Both the position numbers and the translations under genes were made by a program. From positions 12,439,501 through 12,499,500 of the forward strand of contig NC_079881.1 of assembly GCF_029227915.1 (NCBI RefSeq): DNA of 60,000 bases, read 5' to 3'. This DNA comes from Hydractinia symbiolongicarpus. Taxonomy: Eukaryota > Cnidaria > Hydrozoa > Anthoathecata > Hydractiniidae. The notes below the pieces were generated by a model. It ran no database searches and was not told the origin of the DNA. It saw nothing but the letters and a program-made list of their open reading frames with translations. Below, one piece after another: positions 1-12,744 of the stretch (its first letter is position 1; each line of letters starts with the position of its first letter).

Positions 1-490
1 ATAAAAATAAATTGTATTAGTAACATGTTATAAAATCTAACAGAAATATATATAATAATAAATACAATTTTTCGGTGAACGTAATGTATCATATTTTTGT
101 TAAAAACTAACATAACAGTACCGTTTTATCAATCGTACACAAACGAGAGTACTTCAGAAGTTTTTACTTCATTCATAGTGATGACATTATACCTTGGTAG
201 GTAATAACAAAGATTGTAACCACTTAACAAAATCTTTTTAAAAATCATCCGATTGACGATAAATATAAAAAGACAAACATAACATAACAAAGAGTAGGGA
301 AGCATGTAAAGAAGAACATGCAAAAAATACAAGAATACCAATAGCTTAATAATGTCTGAAGAATGGTTGACTTTTAAAAGTCATTATATCTCTGTATAAA
401 TGGCTTTGCGTTATTAAATGATTTTATGATTCTATATTTTCACAATAAATAAAAAAAAAACGATGTGTTACATATGTCCATAAAACGCAA

Positions 491-3400
491 CTAAAAATCT
501 TCCGCCCAACCATTTTTCTCAAGAAATTCGTCTATGACTTCTTTTATTGCCAAATTTGGTATCAACTGACTAGCTTTTAACGCAGCACGAGTAACCGGGT
601 CGAAATGACCGACACGCTAAAATAAAATAAGATATAACTTAAGCCACTTGAGTCAACTTGCAAGACATATACGTAAAATAAAATAAGTGATTAATTAGAC
701 ACTAATATTCCATTCCATAAATTGATGTTATTCAAGTAATCACAAGTAAGAATGCATCATCAAAAAACAAAAAGTTGACATGTAAACCAACCTGTAAATG
801 CTCTTCTATATCTTTTTTATCATAACTGTATATTATTTAGTTAAGAAAAAGGGGAGAAATTGGAAAAAAAAACACTTTTAAACCAGAAAAAAATAACAAT
901 TAGGTATTCTTTAAGTATCTGTAAACAAGGCTAATAATCTTTAAAATCATTGCCGATTTTTTTTCATATTTAAAAAATATCCACTTTTGCCAAGGTAGTG
1001 TACATTGTGATCCTGTAGAAACCTTTGCAATGATTGCAAAATTTGCAAAATTACTTTTTATAATGGCAATCGAGAAAAAATAGAAACCGAGAGCCTATAA
1101 TTTATTCGGGTTATTATCAACTCTTTGACACTTTCACAAATTTTGAGGCTGTTTTTTATAGAGAACCCTTTTACATGTTAAATTTTGAATTTATATACTT
1201 TTACAAGTCAAATATTAACAATTTCTGGAGGCCAATATGACATAATTTTTGCAAAAAAAAATTGGCAAAATCTTGATACATAAATATCTTAAGACCAAAA
1301 AAACGTTTTAAAGATTTAGACTCGGTTAACAACTTGTTTAAGGTGGCAGTAACCCTTTTAAAAATCGGATTTTTTTTTTTTACATAATTAGTTACGAAAG
1401 GTTATTTTCAGACTATAGGCCGGTTTCCATACAGCTACATTTTGTGCCCAGTCGTAAAATGCGCCGCGACTTTTATCACATACCGAACCATTTCCATTTA
1501 GCGATTTTTGCACACGTGTTTTTTGCAAAACATGGCTGATGTAAACAGACAATATTTGTTGCTGCAAAATTTGAGAGCAGTCCTAGCAATATTTTTATGG
1601 CGTAGAAATAAGCAACGTTGTAAAATACGTAAGAAAAACATGTGGATGAGACAACTTTCCATAGAAAGAAGAATCAAAGGACTATACAACGTTTTGCTTA
1701 TGGATTTAATGTCGTCAGATCACGAGTAGTCTTTTTAAGTTTGTTTACAATGTTGTTTCTTTGTGCCTCCACAGACTCATTAATGTTATTCTGTTTTTCA
1801 TCTACTTCACTTGATTGATATATATTCTGATTCTCTACATTCATTTGGCTTTGACAAAAATTTAACACAGAAACGAGATGTTGCTAGCCATATTGAAATG
1901 TTATAATTAAAAATTCTTTCGTAATTCATGTAGATTGCTACCTTTTGATTGGCTGTTAAGCTGCAGCGCAAAAAGTAGAGCCTGTTTAACTTTTTTTAAA
2001 TCGCCCCAGCGCATGCAAAAGCGCGAGGTCAGCGGAATTATTCTGATAATGCGCATGCGTAGATCAAAAGTCACGGCGCTTTTTACGACTGGGCACAAAA
2101 TGCAGTTGCATGGAAACCGGCCTTATATATCCATATTTTTCTGTTGTAACACACTTGTCACGATTTTACAGCTAAAATACTATTATCCTTTACCAAAAAT
2201 ATTCAGCCTCAACAATTCCTCTTTTAAATAAAATTTATGAATAATTAATTAGTTCTGCCGAATATAGTTTAAGTCTACGTGCTTGCAAAATTGCACAGAA
2301 GGAAATGACGTAATTATTAAAGAGATACGTTAATAACAACAAAGATGGCGCATTATGTAGAAATTTAAGACGATCTTCATTATGCTACACTGCACGAGCT
2401 TTAACCTTCGATAGCATTTTCGTTTTACTTTAAAATTTTCAGACATGCTTGGTGAATCATGCAGCCATGATACGGTGTGCGGAAATCTTTTTATTCGGAA
2501 TTTTTTTCTTTTAACAGCGTTCGATGCAACAGGGGATGATAACAAAGAATCTTTTGAAAAAAAACAAGACTATTGTTAAAAAAATAAGAATGAAAAAAAA
2601 AATCTGCACACCGTTTTAACAGGGTTAACCCGAGGTTCATTTAAAAACAGAAGCTGATGAAAAATAACGAGATTGTAAAAAGTTAGAGCTCGTAGAAGCC
2701 GATTTTTTTCTTGTTGATACATTTTTAAAAATAAATTTCTGCTGACTCAGCAATTTTAGTGTTAAGTTAAAATCATTTTATTATGTATTAATATTAATAA
2801 TAATATAGGCTATATTTTTAGGAAATAGTGAAAAAAAATAGTATAAATAAAACACTGAGTAAATAATTCAGCTATTTGGACAGCTAAAAAAGGGTTACTG
2901 CCACCTTAACAACTTTTTGAGCGCTACACCATAAGTTCTACTTAATTTCTTGGTCCACTGGCAATACTGATGGGTTAGAACAGAGGCTTTAAGAATTTTC
3001 TACAATTTCATTGTTCAGTGCAGGCTAATTGTAAATATGTGGAAGGTTTAGATGCTGATTTTCACAGTCTCTTTGAATTTGTTTTGATTGTATTTTGTGT
3101 ATCCCATTCGTCCTTTGGTTTCTTTTTCCTATATTTGATGAACCAGCAATACGTTTTTGTTGTTGATATTTCGATTTTAAATATATATATTTTTACATCT
3201 GTATTTGCATAAATAATTTTATTGAAAAATTTTGTTTGGGCCATTAGTATGAAAAAATCTTGTAAACCTCTTTACAAAAATTCACTTTAGTTGAAAATTC
3301 TGTTGGAGAAGACAAAACACATAAATGTTGAACAACTATTTAATGGTCTGTCAACATAGCTCCGAGAGGGGGTGTTGGTTTTTGAAGCCCATATATTTTG

Positions 3401-6400
3401 CCCATATTTCATTTATAATACATGAACTGTTTTTTCTCCAATATTGCTTTCATCCATATGAATATTCATATAACATAAGTGTTCTTTTGAAAAGACTCGT
3501 CTATTGCAGTTGACATCATTTTTTATTAATTCATCTTTGTTTTTGCACTTTTTCATAGGTAAGGCTAAAAAATGAGGAGTTAAAACCAATTTATACATCT
3601 TTTGTACATTATTCAAACATTTAGACGCTGTGGAAGAACACTAACTGTTTAATAATTTATCCTTATCTTTCGCAAAACATTCGATTTGACCCGGTTAATG
3701 GAATCGACTTGGATTGTAAGCCGCATGAAAGTGATGGCTTTGATATCACTTTAAGAAATATGTCAGCAGATTTGAATTGTTTGGTCCAATTTTTATTTAT
3801 TTCCTAATATTTCTTTTCTTTGATCTACAAAATAACTAGCTATAACAGCGGCATCCATGAAGTACTTATACAATAAAAATCCTTGAATTGCTTTCCCTTA
3901 GTATGGAACTTCATGCTTTGAATCTGTTACTGTGTTAATTAAAATCAATCGCAGAGTTTATTGAAGTTAATCTTTTTTTTTGAAATCAAAATGTATTGTC
4001 ATCTCACAATTATAATAGTGGACACTATTATAATTGTGAGATACACTACAGTAATAATCAGCCCTTCTTCTGTAAACACTTACTTAGTTTTGGAAAAACC
4101 CTTTCCCTACCTGCAGATATGTTATTAAAAATTTTGTTAGCTATTCAGGAAGCCAAGGTATTGCTTGAATTAAAGTCAAAGAAAACTTTCAAAGCTTACT
4201 TGCAGTAAAAATACAAATGAGGATTTCATATACTAATCTTTAATCAAATCACAAACATTATAACGTAGGAGTATTTGTTTATAAAAGTAGAAAAGGTTTT
4301 ATGTATAAATAAACTGTTGTTGCACAAGTAATAAAACAGTTAGTACCACAAAATAGGCCGAAAAGATCACTCTTCTTTTACCAGCATTGTGACAAGATCA
4401 GTCAAAAACAAAAAGTCCTGGGGACAAACCCTGCGCACAAACCTGTGAACAAGAAGCTGCATAATCTAGAATTTTTTTTGAGTATAATCTCCAAATTGAT
4501 TTTTTTAACAACAACAATACATTTTCTGCTAAAATCAACACCGCTGGTGGTACTATAAAACTTATGTCAGAAGTGAAACAAAGAAGAAATTTTGAACAAA
4601 ATTTGAGTTGGTAACATTTGATGGACCAATAATCTTTCAAAAATTGGGGCAAATTTTATAGAATTGAAACAATCATTTATGCAAAAATACAATTTCTGCA
4701 CAAGGCACTGAGAAATTAAAAATCTCAAAAAATTGAAAGCCTTTTCTCTTTAACTTTTATCTGGGAAATTTTATATTGCTGCAAATGACATGACAAATGA
4801 ATTATTTAACAGGCTTGTGAAAAACAACTTTTTCCCCCTTTGCAGACTTTTTTCCAGTGGGTGTGAATGGTTCTGCAAAAAAATATGACTATGTAACGAA
4901 AAAACATTTTTATGCACAAAAGCCACACAAAGAATTTAATTTTTATTCCCTATCCATATAATTTCCGCTGTGGCATGAAGCAAAGATGTAAACCAAACAT
5001 TGGTGATTTAAGCTGTAACAATTTCTTTATCACACTTGCTTGATTTAAATAATGGAAAAAAGGTTTGCTTTTATGCCCTATTAGGTATATGTGTCAGGAA
5101 AAAGTTTAAAATTGGTCAGCATTTATTAATAAATTCGAAAACTTGAATGTTGGCAAAACATATTGTATTCTGTGCAAATGGTACAAGAATAAGGGTTGGC
5201 CAACAAGTTATATTGTGAAGATATTTTAAGCAATAAGAAGGGTTTTCATAAGCATAAAGAGGATGAAAAATACACTATTTATGTTATATATTTTAAGGTT
5301 TCTCTATTAAAGGGAAGATGATGAACATGTCTCTTCTTTTTTACTACTTTAGTGAAAACTAAAACAATTTTTAGAAAAGGATACGTAATACCACTTGGAG
5401 TTATGACTGGGTCTCGCATAATTTCGAAACTAATTTTGCCGCAGATTTGATCAGGTACCTCTCTTTTCTGCAACAGCAAAAAATATGATATTAAGGAGGA
5501 AAACACATATGCCTAAATAAATTATTAACAAAAAGAAAGGAAAAGAAATACCTTTCGTCTTTCATCAATTTCAGAAAATAAATTAGTTACTTCAGACAAC
5601 CTTTTACTCTACAGAAAATAAATTTCACAAAATCTTATAAATAACAAAACACTGTTTATTTCAAACCATGTCACTTTGTTACTTTTGATAATTACAAGAC
5701 ATGAGAATAAATTATCTGATTGACACTGATGTACAAACACAAATTTGATTTTTTAAGACTAACGTTGTCTTTTAAAAAAACAAAAAAAAGAATACACAGG
5801 AACTTGTTTTTACACACTTTTATAAGAACCATATATTTTTTTCAAGCATTGTAAATAGAAAATTAACATTTTTAACCTTGATGGTGAAAAAAATGAAAAA
5901 AAAAAGTTATTGGCCCAAAAGTTGTAAAATAGAATGACTTCACTATTCTTAGTTACTGTATTGATGGTAGTCTTTTGTATTTACATTGAGACATAACATC
6001 AACATAAAAAATAACAAATAAGAAATGCAATTTTAACTTGTTCAAAGAAAAATGAGAACATGCTTAATCAGTTTTTTATCATATCTTTCTTTTCATTAAA
6101 ATACATCCAAAGTCCTTACAGTGTCAGTTTCAATAGATTTGACTGCTTCTTCATCACTACATCCATCTTGCTGTAGTTGGACGATTTTTCTAAACAAAAT
6201 ATTTAAATTTATGCAAATCATAACAAGCAGATACTGCAGTATAGGAAGAAGTGTAAGTGATTATTAAAAGTTAAAAACCGTTCTTTTTCTTCTAATATTA
6301 ATCTGTTTAAATAGGATTCTAGCTCAATTTCTTGTTGAATTCTTTTTTCTTCCATTACATTCCAACGCTAAAATTAAACATACGTTATAGGGCTTATCTC

Positions 6401-9400
6401 ACAATGATTGCATTCACTAAATAATTGGTACTCCAACATCTTACCTTTTTTTTTGCAGCCCTTAACGCAGATGCAATATCATCACCAAAATTCAACTTTT
6501 GGTCTTTTGCCAATTCATGTGCTAAGTGAGATTTAAAAAAGTGTCATAAATAAACCATGTATATTTTTCAAGTGAGCACATCTTTTCAATTAGTTGAATT
6601 TATAATGTTAAAAATTAAAGAAATTCTGGACTTATACCTAAATGATTTGCACGAGAAATTCCCAAAGATATACCTACTTTTTGTTAAATTTAGTGCAACT
6701 CTAGATATAGCATTTTAAATATATGCTTTTTTTGCCACCTTGACCACCATTGCAAACTTCTTCTTTGTTAAAAATTTGTAACAATCTTTAGTCTTTTTTT
6801 GTGGCATGTGACTTGTTAGGTATGATGTTAAATTATTACTGACTGTTATAGCCTAAACAGATGCCTTCTCACCACAAAATGAAACAAAAGTTCTGTACTA
6901 ACAATTATTTTAAAAAAAAACTAAAAATAATTCTGCATCAATGTTCTCACATACAGCTAAGCAACCAAACGAAAAATTAAATACAAGTGCATGATTTTTA
7001 TTTTAAAAGAATTTATATTTTGGAAGACAAGTTACAAAATTTATTGGTGGTGAATGCTACACTGCACTGATAATTGCTCAAATTAATATGAAAAAAAAGC
7101 AAATCAATATTTTATCATAAATTACCTAGCATCACAATAATTGCTAAAGCCCGTATAGAAAATCCACCATGGGATTTTTCCCATTATCGCTAATCGCAGT
7201 TACCATCTAGGCCTTTGCGTTGTGTTTAGCTAAGCTTTGTTACTAATGCGGAGGTGAACACAAGTGTGCAAAATTATTGAATTTAGTTTCAGAACAACTA
7301 ATTTTACCCTTTTCTTGCAGCACTCTAAGGGAAGAAACTTTAGCAGAAGAAACTTTCATGGTATCAAAACAACTACAAAATTTTTTTGTAGAATTTTCAG
7401 GGGAATAAACTTTCACAGTTGAGCAGAAGTTTCTTTTTTTTAAATATGCTCTTACCCGAGAAGGTCAAACTGACTTGTGGCATTGTTTGAAATGGTCATC
7501 CTTTTTGTTTGAGTATCAGGAGCAAAGCAAGAGGAGCATAAGAGTGACAGCATTAAGGGTCGTTGGCTATAATGCTCTATGCAAGCTTTAGAAAGCTCTT
7601 ATCATTAAAGTGCAGCATAGTTGAGAATAAAATAGGCCTGGGAACAAGTTTAGCATATTCTAAATTTTAAACTGGTTACCTCACATTTTTGTATCTAAAC
7701 GGTACAACGGAACACACAGCATTGATTTTTGTGCTACACATTGGAAATATTAAAGGAAAAGAAACTTTAATCAGAAATTAATTTCTGTCTCTTACTGTAT
7801 GTTCTTTAATATCGTTTAACTTAGCTTTAGCAGTTCTTTTTTATTGATTTTTGAATTCCTATTATATATATCAGGTACGTTTTTATTGCTGGGTAACTTA
7901 GGAGACCTTGTCTCTAAAAATTGCTAGTTTTCTTTATATATACAACAACTCCCTGAAAACAAGGTTGATGACGATACAAACTAATTTCTATCATACTCAT
8001 TTGAGTAATCATACTCAGCTAGTAAGGCAAATTGTAGATCAGTAAATGTCTCAACCTGTTCTTTCAAACTGTTTTTTGATTTGAAAACTCATGCAAACAT
8101 CTGTTGCTAACACATTAAATTTTCATTTCATTGCTCAGCTATGTGACTTTATCATGTTGACTAATTCTCTTTAAAACAAAAATCTTCCGTACGATGTTGA
8201 AAATTCGAAGAACTTTTTCTAACCTTGTTGCATAGGCACCTTGTTGCATAATTAATTGTTAAGTGTTTGGCTATGAAAGTCGTTAATTCTAGTGGATGAA
8301 AGTCAGGGTGCAGTTGTTAATTTCACGTGATACGGTTACGTGCCACAAAGACTGGATCTAGTTTGAAATATTTTAACAAAGAAGGTTGAAGCAACAGTCA
8401 AGTGGCAAGAAAAACAAATATTTAAAAAGCAATATCTGGAGTTACATGATGAACATTCAACGAAAATTGAATATGTCATTAGGAATTTCTTATGCAAATT
8501 TTCCAGGAAAGTTTAATGCTACTAACTTTGAGGGGTATATATTTTCGCTTCACAAAAGAAATTACACTTCACAGGTATTAACTTTCGCTGATGATTGTTT
8601 ATAAAAAGTTTGTGGGTATTTTCGCAAATGTTGTAACAATATTCAAATATTTTTTTTAATACAATTCACACAAGAACAATTTCACTGATCCCTTGTATAA
8701 AGATACTGAGTTCAATTATTTTCACTACAAATGAAAACAAAGTAAATGTCTGACAGAGAACATTGTATATGAATCATGCATAACTTCAAATGAAGAATCA
8801 CACCAAAGTAAAAAATATAAATAAAACAACTTTTAAAAAAAGATTCGATAATCACAAGGAAAATTAATAAAAACGCAAATTATACAGAACTTTCAAAAGA
8901 GTACCATATAATTATAAACTCTGGATTTATTCCGCGAATCACATGAGAGTACTTAGAAAGTGTGCACCATACAATCCAACAACCAAAAAATGTAACTTGT
9001 TTAAATGACAGACTTGATATGGCATTATCTAAGACGACAACCTACTTAATAAACGATCAGAATTTATATCAAAATGTATAGGCACATGAACTAGTATAAG
9101 CTAATTAATTACGACACAAGGGGCAGATGTCAATAGAAACCATTACATTGTATATAGTTTAAATAAGAAGACATTAAATTGTAACGTTCATATCTCAACT
9201 GGCGATTGTTAAAGAAATACATGAAACTCTGAGTCTTGAGATTTCTAGTTTTTCTCTTTTTTATTAAAAATGAATATTGCTCCACCCATTTAAAAAAGGG
9301 GGTTGAGCACTCTACTTGAACAAGAGGTGTAAAAGGAGAAATTTAATTTATATATATATAATATATATATTTGTGATTTACTTTCAAAATATAAAACGAA

Positions 9401-10996
9401 ATGTTGGCAAACTTACCTCATTTTACTAACAAATTCATTAATTATTTTTCTCTAAGATTAGGACAGTCACTTTTTTATAGAGCTAAAATTTTTATTCTTG
9501 TTTGAGATGACAGTATTTTCACAAAATAGATTGGAGGGATTCGGGGACATTCTTACATTTTTCAAAAAAATTGAGAATATTTAAGAAGATTTTTGGGTGA
9601 TGCTATGAGGTGAAGAACAAATTGTTGTAAGTAGGTTTTAATACTAAAATTAAGGAGATTTGAGGATAGTTGTTAAAAAATCTACTTGTAGAGAAGATTT
9701 GAGTAGACTTTTTAAATTGAGGAGAATTGAGAAGTTTTGAGGAGGCAAGGCACCCCTGTCAGAAAAAGTAATGTTTGGAATAATTCCGGTTATCGCATAT
9801 ATATGCAATATTTAAATTTATTGGTGAAATACGTGTTTTTCATATTTTATTAAACAGCCATTTTTTAAAACGAAAACACAAAGGCAAACTAGCTTCTATA
9901 GTTTTTGTAAATGATTTTGTCGATGATTTTTTCCGTTTTAACAGATAAAATTATTATATATATCTTTATGGTAAATAAAAACATAAAAAAATTTGCAAGA
10001 AAAAAAACATTAGATGTTGGGCACAGATAAAAACAAAAGTTATGCATGCACTTAAAGCTAAAAATATTTAACGATCGATTTTTCACTTAAAGTTTTTATG
10101 GCTGAATGATCTTAACTACGAATGAAAAATCTTAATTACGACAAATAATCTTACCATGACAAATAATTGCTGATATAAGATATAATTTATAAACTACATG
10201 TTCAATTACGTTGACAACTACATAGGCTACTTCAAACCTTTAACTCTAAGTTTCCTGGTGAATTTATATGCAGTTTGTCAAGAAATGTGTTTAAATAGAA
10301 ATAAAACATTTAAAACCACAGGTCTAAGGGAAAACATGCACATACCTTGTTTGAAATTTGCAATAGCTTCATCATACAAACCATTCTCAAAGTAGGCTTG
10401 TGCAAGAAAGAAATGTCCCTTTACACTTTTGGCATCAACTTCTATTGAATGTTGACAGTCAGCTATCGCTAAAGCCCATTTTTTTAGCTTTAGATAACAA
10501 AGTGCACGGTTGTTGTAAAAAGTAGCTGAAGTTGGATTTTTAATCTAAAAATATAGAAGGAAAAATTTTTTCCTGTTCTTAGGAAATTTTAACTTCATAT
10601 TTTAACAAGCTCTATATATCAGAAATTAAAACTGTTTAAAATGTATATACACAGTATTTAATCTTTAAAAGTTTAATTGAATTTTTATTGAATTTTTATT
10701 TCAGTGATATAGATACAGATAATATATAGTTACAAGTTTTAAATATGAAGGCCGTCAAATAGTTGTATTAGCTAATCGGGTGAGGCCACCAGTGAGAAAA
10801 AACCTACATATAAAAAGTGATATAAATATATGTATATATATGATGACAAATGTAGATATTAACTCAGATTGAGCTCAGTTTAAGTTAAACAGATCAACAC
10901 ACTTACAATTGCTTTTGTGTAACACCCTATAGCATCATCATAACTTCTAGCAGCAAATAAGCGATTCCCCTGTTCTTTTAATTCTGTTGCACTCAT
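491..10996 (-). CDS. STUB1: STUB1/CHIP, co-chaperone E3 ubiquitin ligase, nine coding exons
   Basis: CHIP binds the C-terminal EEVD tail of Hsp70/Hsp90 through TPRs and ubiquitinates their clients through a U-box, in the cytosol. Exons read on the minus strand: 10996-10907, 10544-10346, 6521-6445, 6367-6279, 6189-6120, 5608-5552, 5467-5385, 825-792, 616-491; phases join without a break to give 274 aa (human CHIP is 303, from memory). TPRs occupy about residues 3-105; the carboxylate-clamp residues are visible ([29 protein letters not shown]). A helical charged linker follows (about 105-193), then the U-box (about 195-265: [20 protein letters not shown], then [11 protein letters not shown] and GHFDPVTR) and the C-terminus GWAEDF. 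The start is the ATG before [10 protein letters not shown], matching the family. Donors of introns 4 (GTTTTT) and 7 (GTATCC) are weak but are fixed by reading phase. The last long intron, 826-5384, holds nested mobile elements. Confidence 0.95.
1342..2905. mobile_element. TIR element with TTAA target duplication, in STUB1 intron 7
   Basis: The ends are inverted copies beginning GGTGGCAGTAACCC (left 1342, right ending 2905), and both are flanked directly by TTAA (1338-1341 and 2906-2909). A perfect TTAA duplication is typical of piggyBac and Kolobok elements; the GG-type terminus does not look like classic piggyBac, so the superfamily is left open. No transposase is present, so it is non-autonomous. 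It contains a second complete element at 1417-2123, which inserted later. Confidence 0.75.
1417..2123 (+). mobile_element. PIF/Harbinger-like non-autonomous element nested in the TTAA element
   Basis: About 707 bp with ~55-bp imperfect terminal inverted repeats: the left end begins AGGCCGGTTTCCATACAG and the right end is its inverted match with a few changes. The block TTTTGTGCCCAGTCGTAAAA is shared by both ends. The flanking trinucleotide is TAT on both sides, in keeping with the 3-bp duplications of PIF/Harbinger. It carries an ORF at 1532-1729 (65 residues from [10 protein letters not shown], ending LMSSDHE) that resembles the basic N-terminal exon of Harbinger nucleases (WxRxxxxERRxKGxYxxLxxDL). 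The rest of a transposase is missing. Confidence 0.7.
4001..4042. repeat. perfect 20-bp inverted repeat with a 2-nt spacer
   Basis: The arm 4001-4020 (ATCTCACAATTATAATAGTG) is repeated exactly in inverted orientation at 4023-4042, with GA between. It lies in STUB1 intron 7. Snap-back arms this close can extrude as a cruciform or fold in RNA. No element ends were recognised around it. Confidence 0.9.
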
Positions 10997-11948
10997 CTTT
11001 AGTTTAATTCATGTCAAAATGTCTTCTCACAATGTATACTGTATTACAACACATGGAATAACTGTAACATTAATTTTTTTTCTGTAAATGTAAACAGACA
11101 AGTCTGAAGAACAAACAATAACTATGATATATTTTAAGAACAAGGAAGGAGAATTCAATACGTTTTTCTTTTTAATGCAGCTATATGAGTATGCAGCTCA
11201 TGTTAATTGTGGTGACTTCAGTAAACCTTCTAGCTATCCTGTAAAATGATAGGCATCACTATGGCTCTGACCTATAGTACAGTACCTCAAACAAGGTTTG
11301 AGAATGAGGAACCTTTGATGCAGTTAACTCATCAGGTAGCCATGTTGTATTATACATGCTTTGAGTATTGTGTCGTTTGCCCCAGGTCAACATGCCTCTG
11401 CTTTGCCTTCCTTAATGAAACAAGTCAACAAGTACAGGCACATAAGTCAGTCCATTTTTGAGCCATAAAAAACTGATGTTGCTAGAGACTAAAACTACTC
11501 AGATTTTATACCTACAAGTATCTGCCTACTCAAAGCAATTTAAGTAGCAGTTGGAAATCCAAATCAATCATCATCTTTGTATCTAGCCAGCTATATTGGA
11601 TTATATGGCACAGACATCAGTTATATTGGATCCTTGTAGCACTGGCGTCAGGGAAAACCTTTGGATATCTTATCAAGGGAGATATTGCATGTACAGTGTG
11701 TTTCATACTATTTATTATATCATTATGTTTTGATCCAAGAAAATGTCACTTTTGAACTATTCTAGTAGTTATTATGGATTTTATACAAGTAGAGTATAAG
11801 TCCAACTTTGGACCTCATGTTCTTACTTTGTAATTTTCTTGCATTTGTTATTACTAAGTAATTACAGTAAGGGCTACAAAGGCTAACATTGCAAGTTTGT
11901 GGCAAGGTTCCTATTTTTAAGGTATTCTATTTATATTAGGCAAATATC

Positions 11949-12740
11949 CATGGTGACAAAGGGGTTTTTTCAAAGGAAGGGACTACACACAAAACATTTG
12001 ATCACATTTTTTTTTACATAAAATTTTGTTTCATAAGGTGGTTCTTTTGCTATAGCTTTATGATTCACTGGATTATAGAAATAGTAAATGCAAAATTTTT
12101 TTTGGCAATCGTCACACATTTCTTTTAATTATAAAAAAATAAATTTAACTGATTGTTAGGATCTCAAAAGATAATTTTATTTGGCACATATAAAGCACAC
12201 ATCCCCGCAATGGCAAGGGTTTTTTTATAAAAAAGATAATGAACATTAAACATTTGATCCTGCTTTTTTCCCAAAATTTGTTCAATCAGGCAATCTTTAA
12301 GTTATGGCTTATAACACTCATTGGATTTTAAGTATATTTAGATACAAATTTTGTTCTGCAATCGTCACACTATGTAACTGAGTGTTTGAAAATCAAGAAA
12401 TAATTACTTTCATAGGGTCCTTAATGCAGAGTGAGTGGAAGTTAAAACATGGTCTGGCTTTCCATTTTTGTTTAACTTTATTTACATTAGCAAACATCTA
12501 TAGTGGCAAGGGTTTTTTTTTTTAAAAAAAAGGAATGCATATTAAACACTTCATCATGCTTGCATTACACATTTGATCATGCTTCTTTCACCAAAATTTT
12601 AGCATAAGAATAGTAAATATAATTTTTTTTCTGCCCTTGTCACAAATTTTCTTTAACTGAGTGATTTAATTCAGATTTAACTGAGTGCTTGGAGATAGGT
12701 AATAAGTTAATTTGGCAGAGTCCCTGATGCAGTGATGGGG
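11949..12740. repeat. diverged tandem repeat of about 260-290 bp, three copies
   Basis: Three blocks start near 11949, 12206 and 12498 with a shared order of words: GGCAAGGGTTTTTTT, a run like AACATTTGATC, AAAATTTTG, and CGTCACA. The second and third also share TAACTGAGTG. Copies are strongly diverged and A/T runs vary in length. They lie upstream (by minus-strand reading) of STUB1; no coding potential is seen. Confidence 0.6.
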
Positions 12741-12744
12741 GGTG

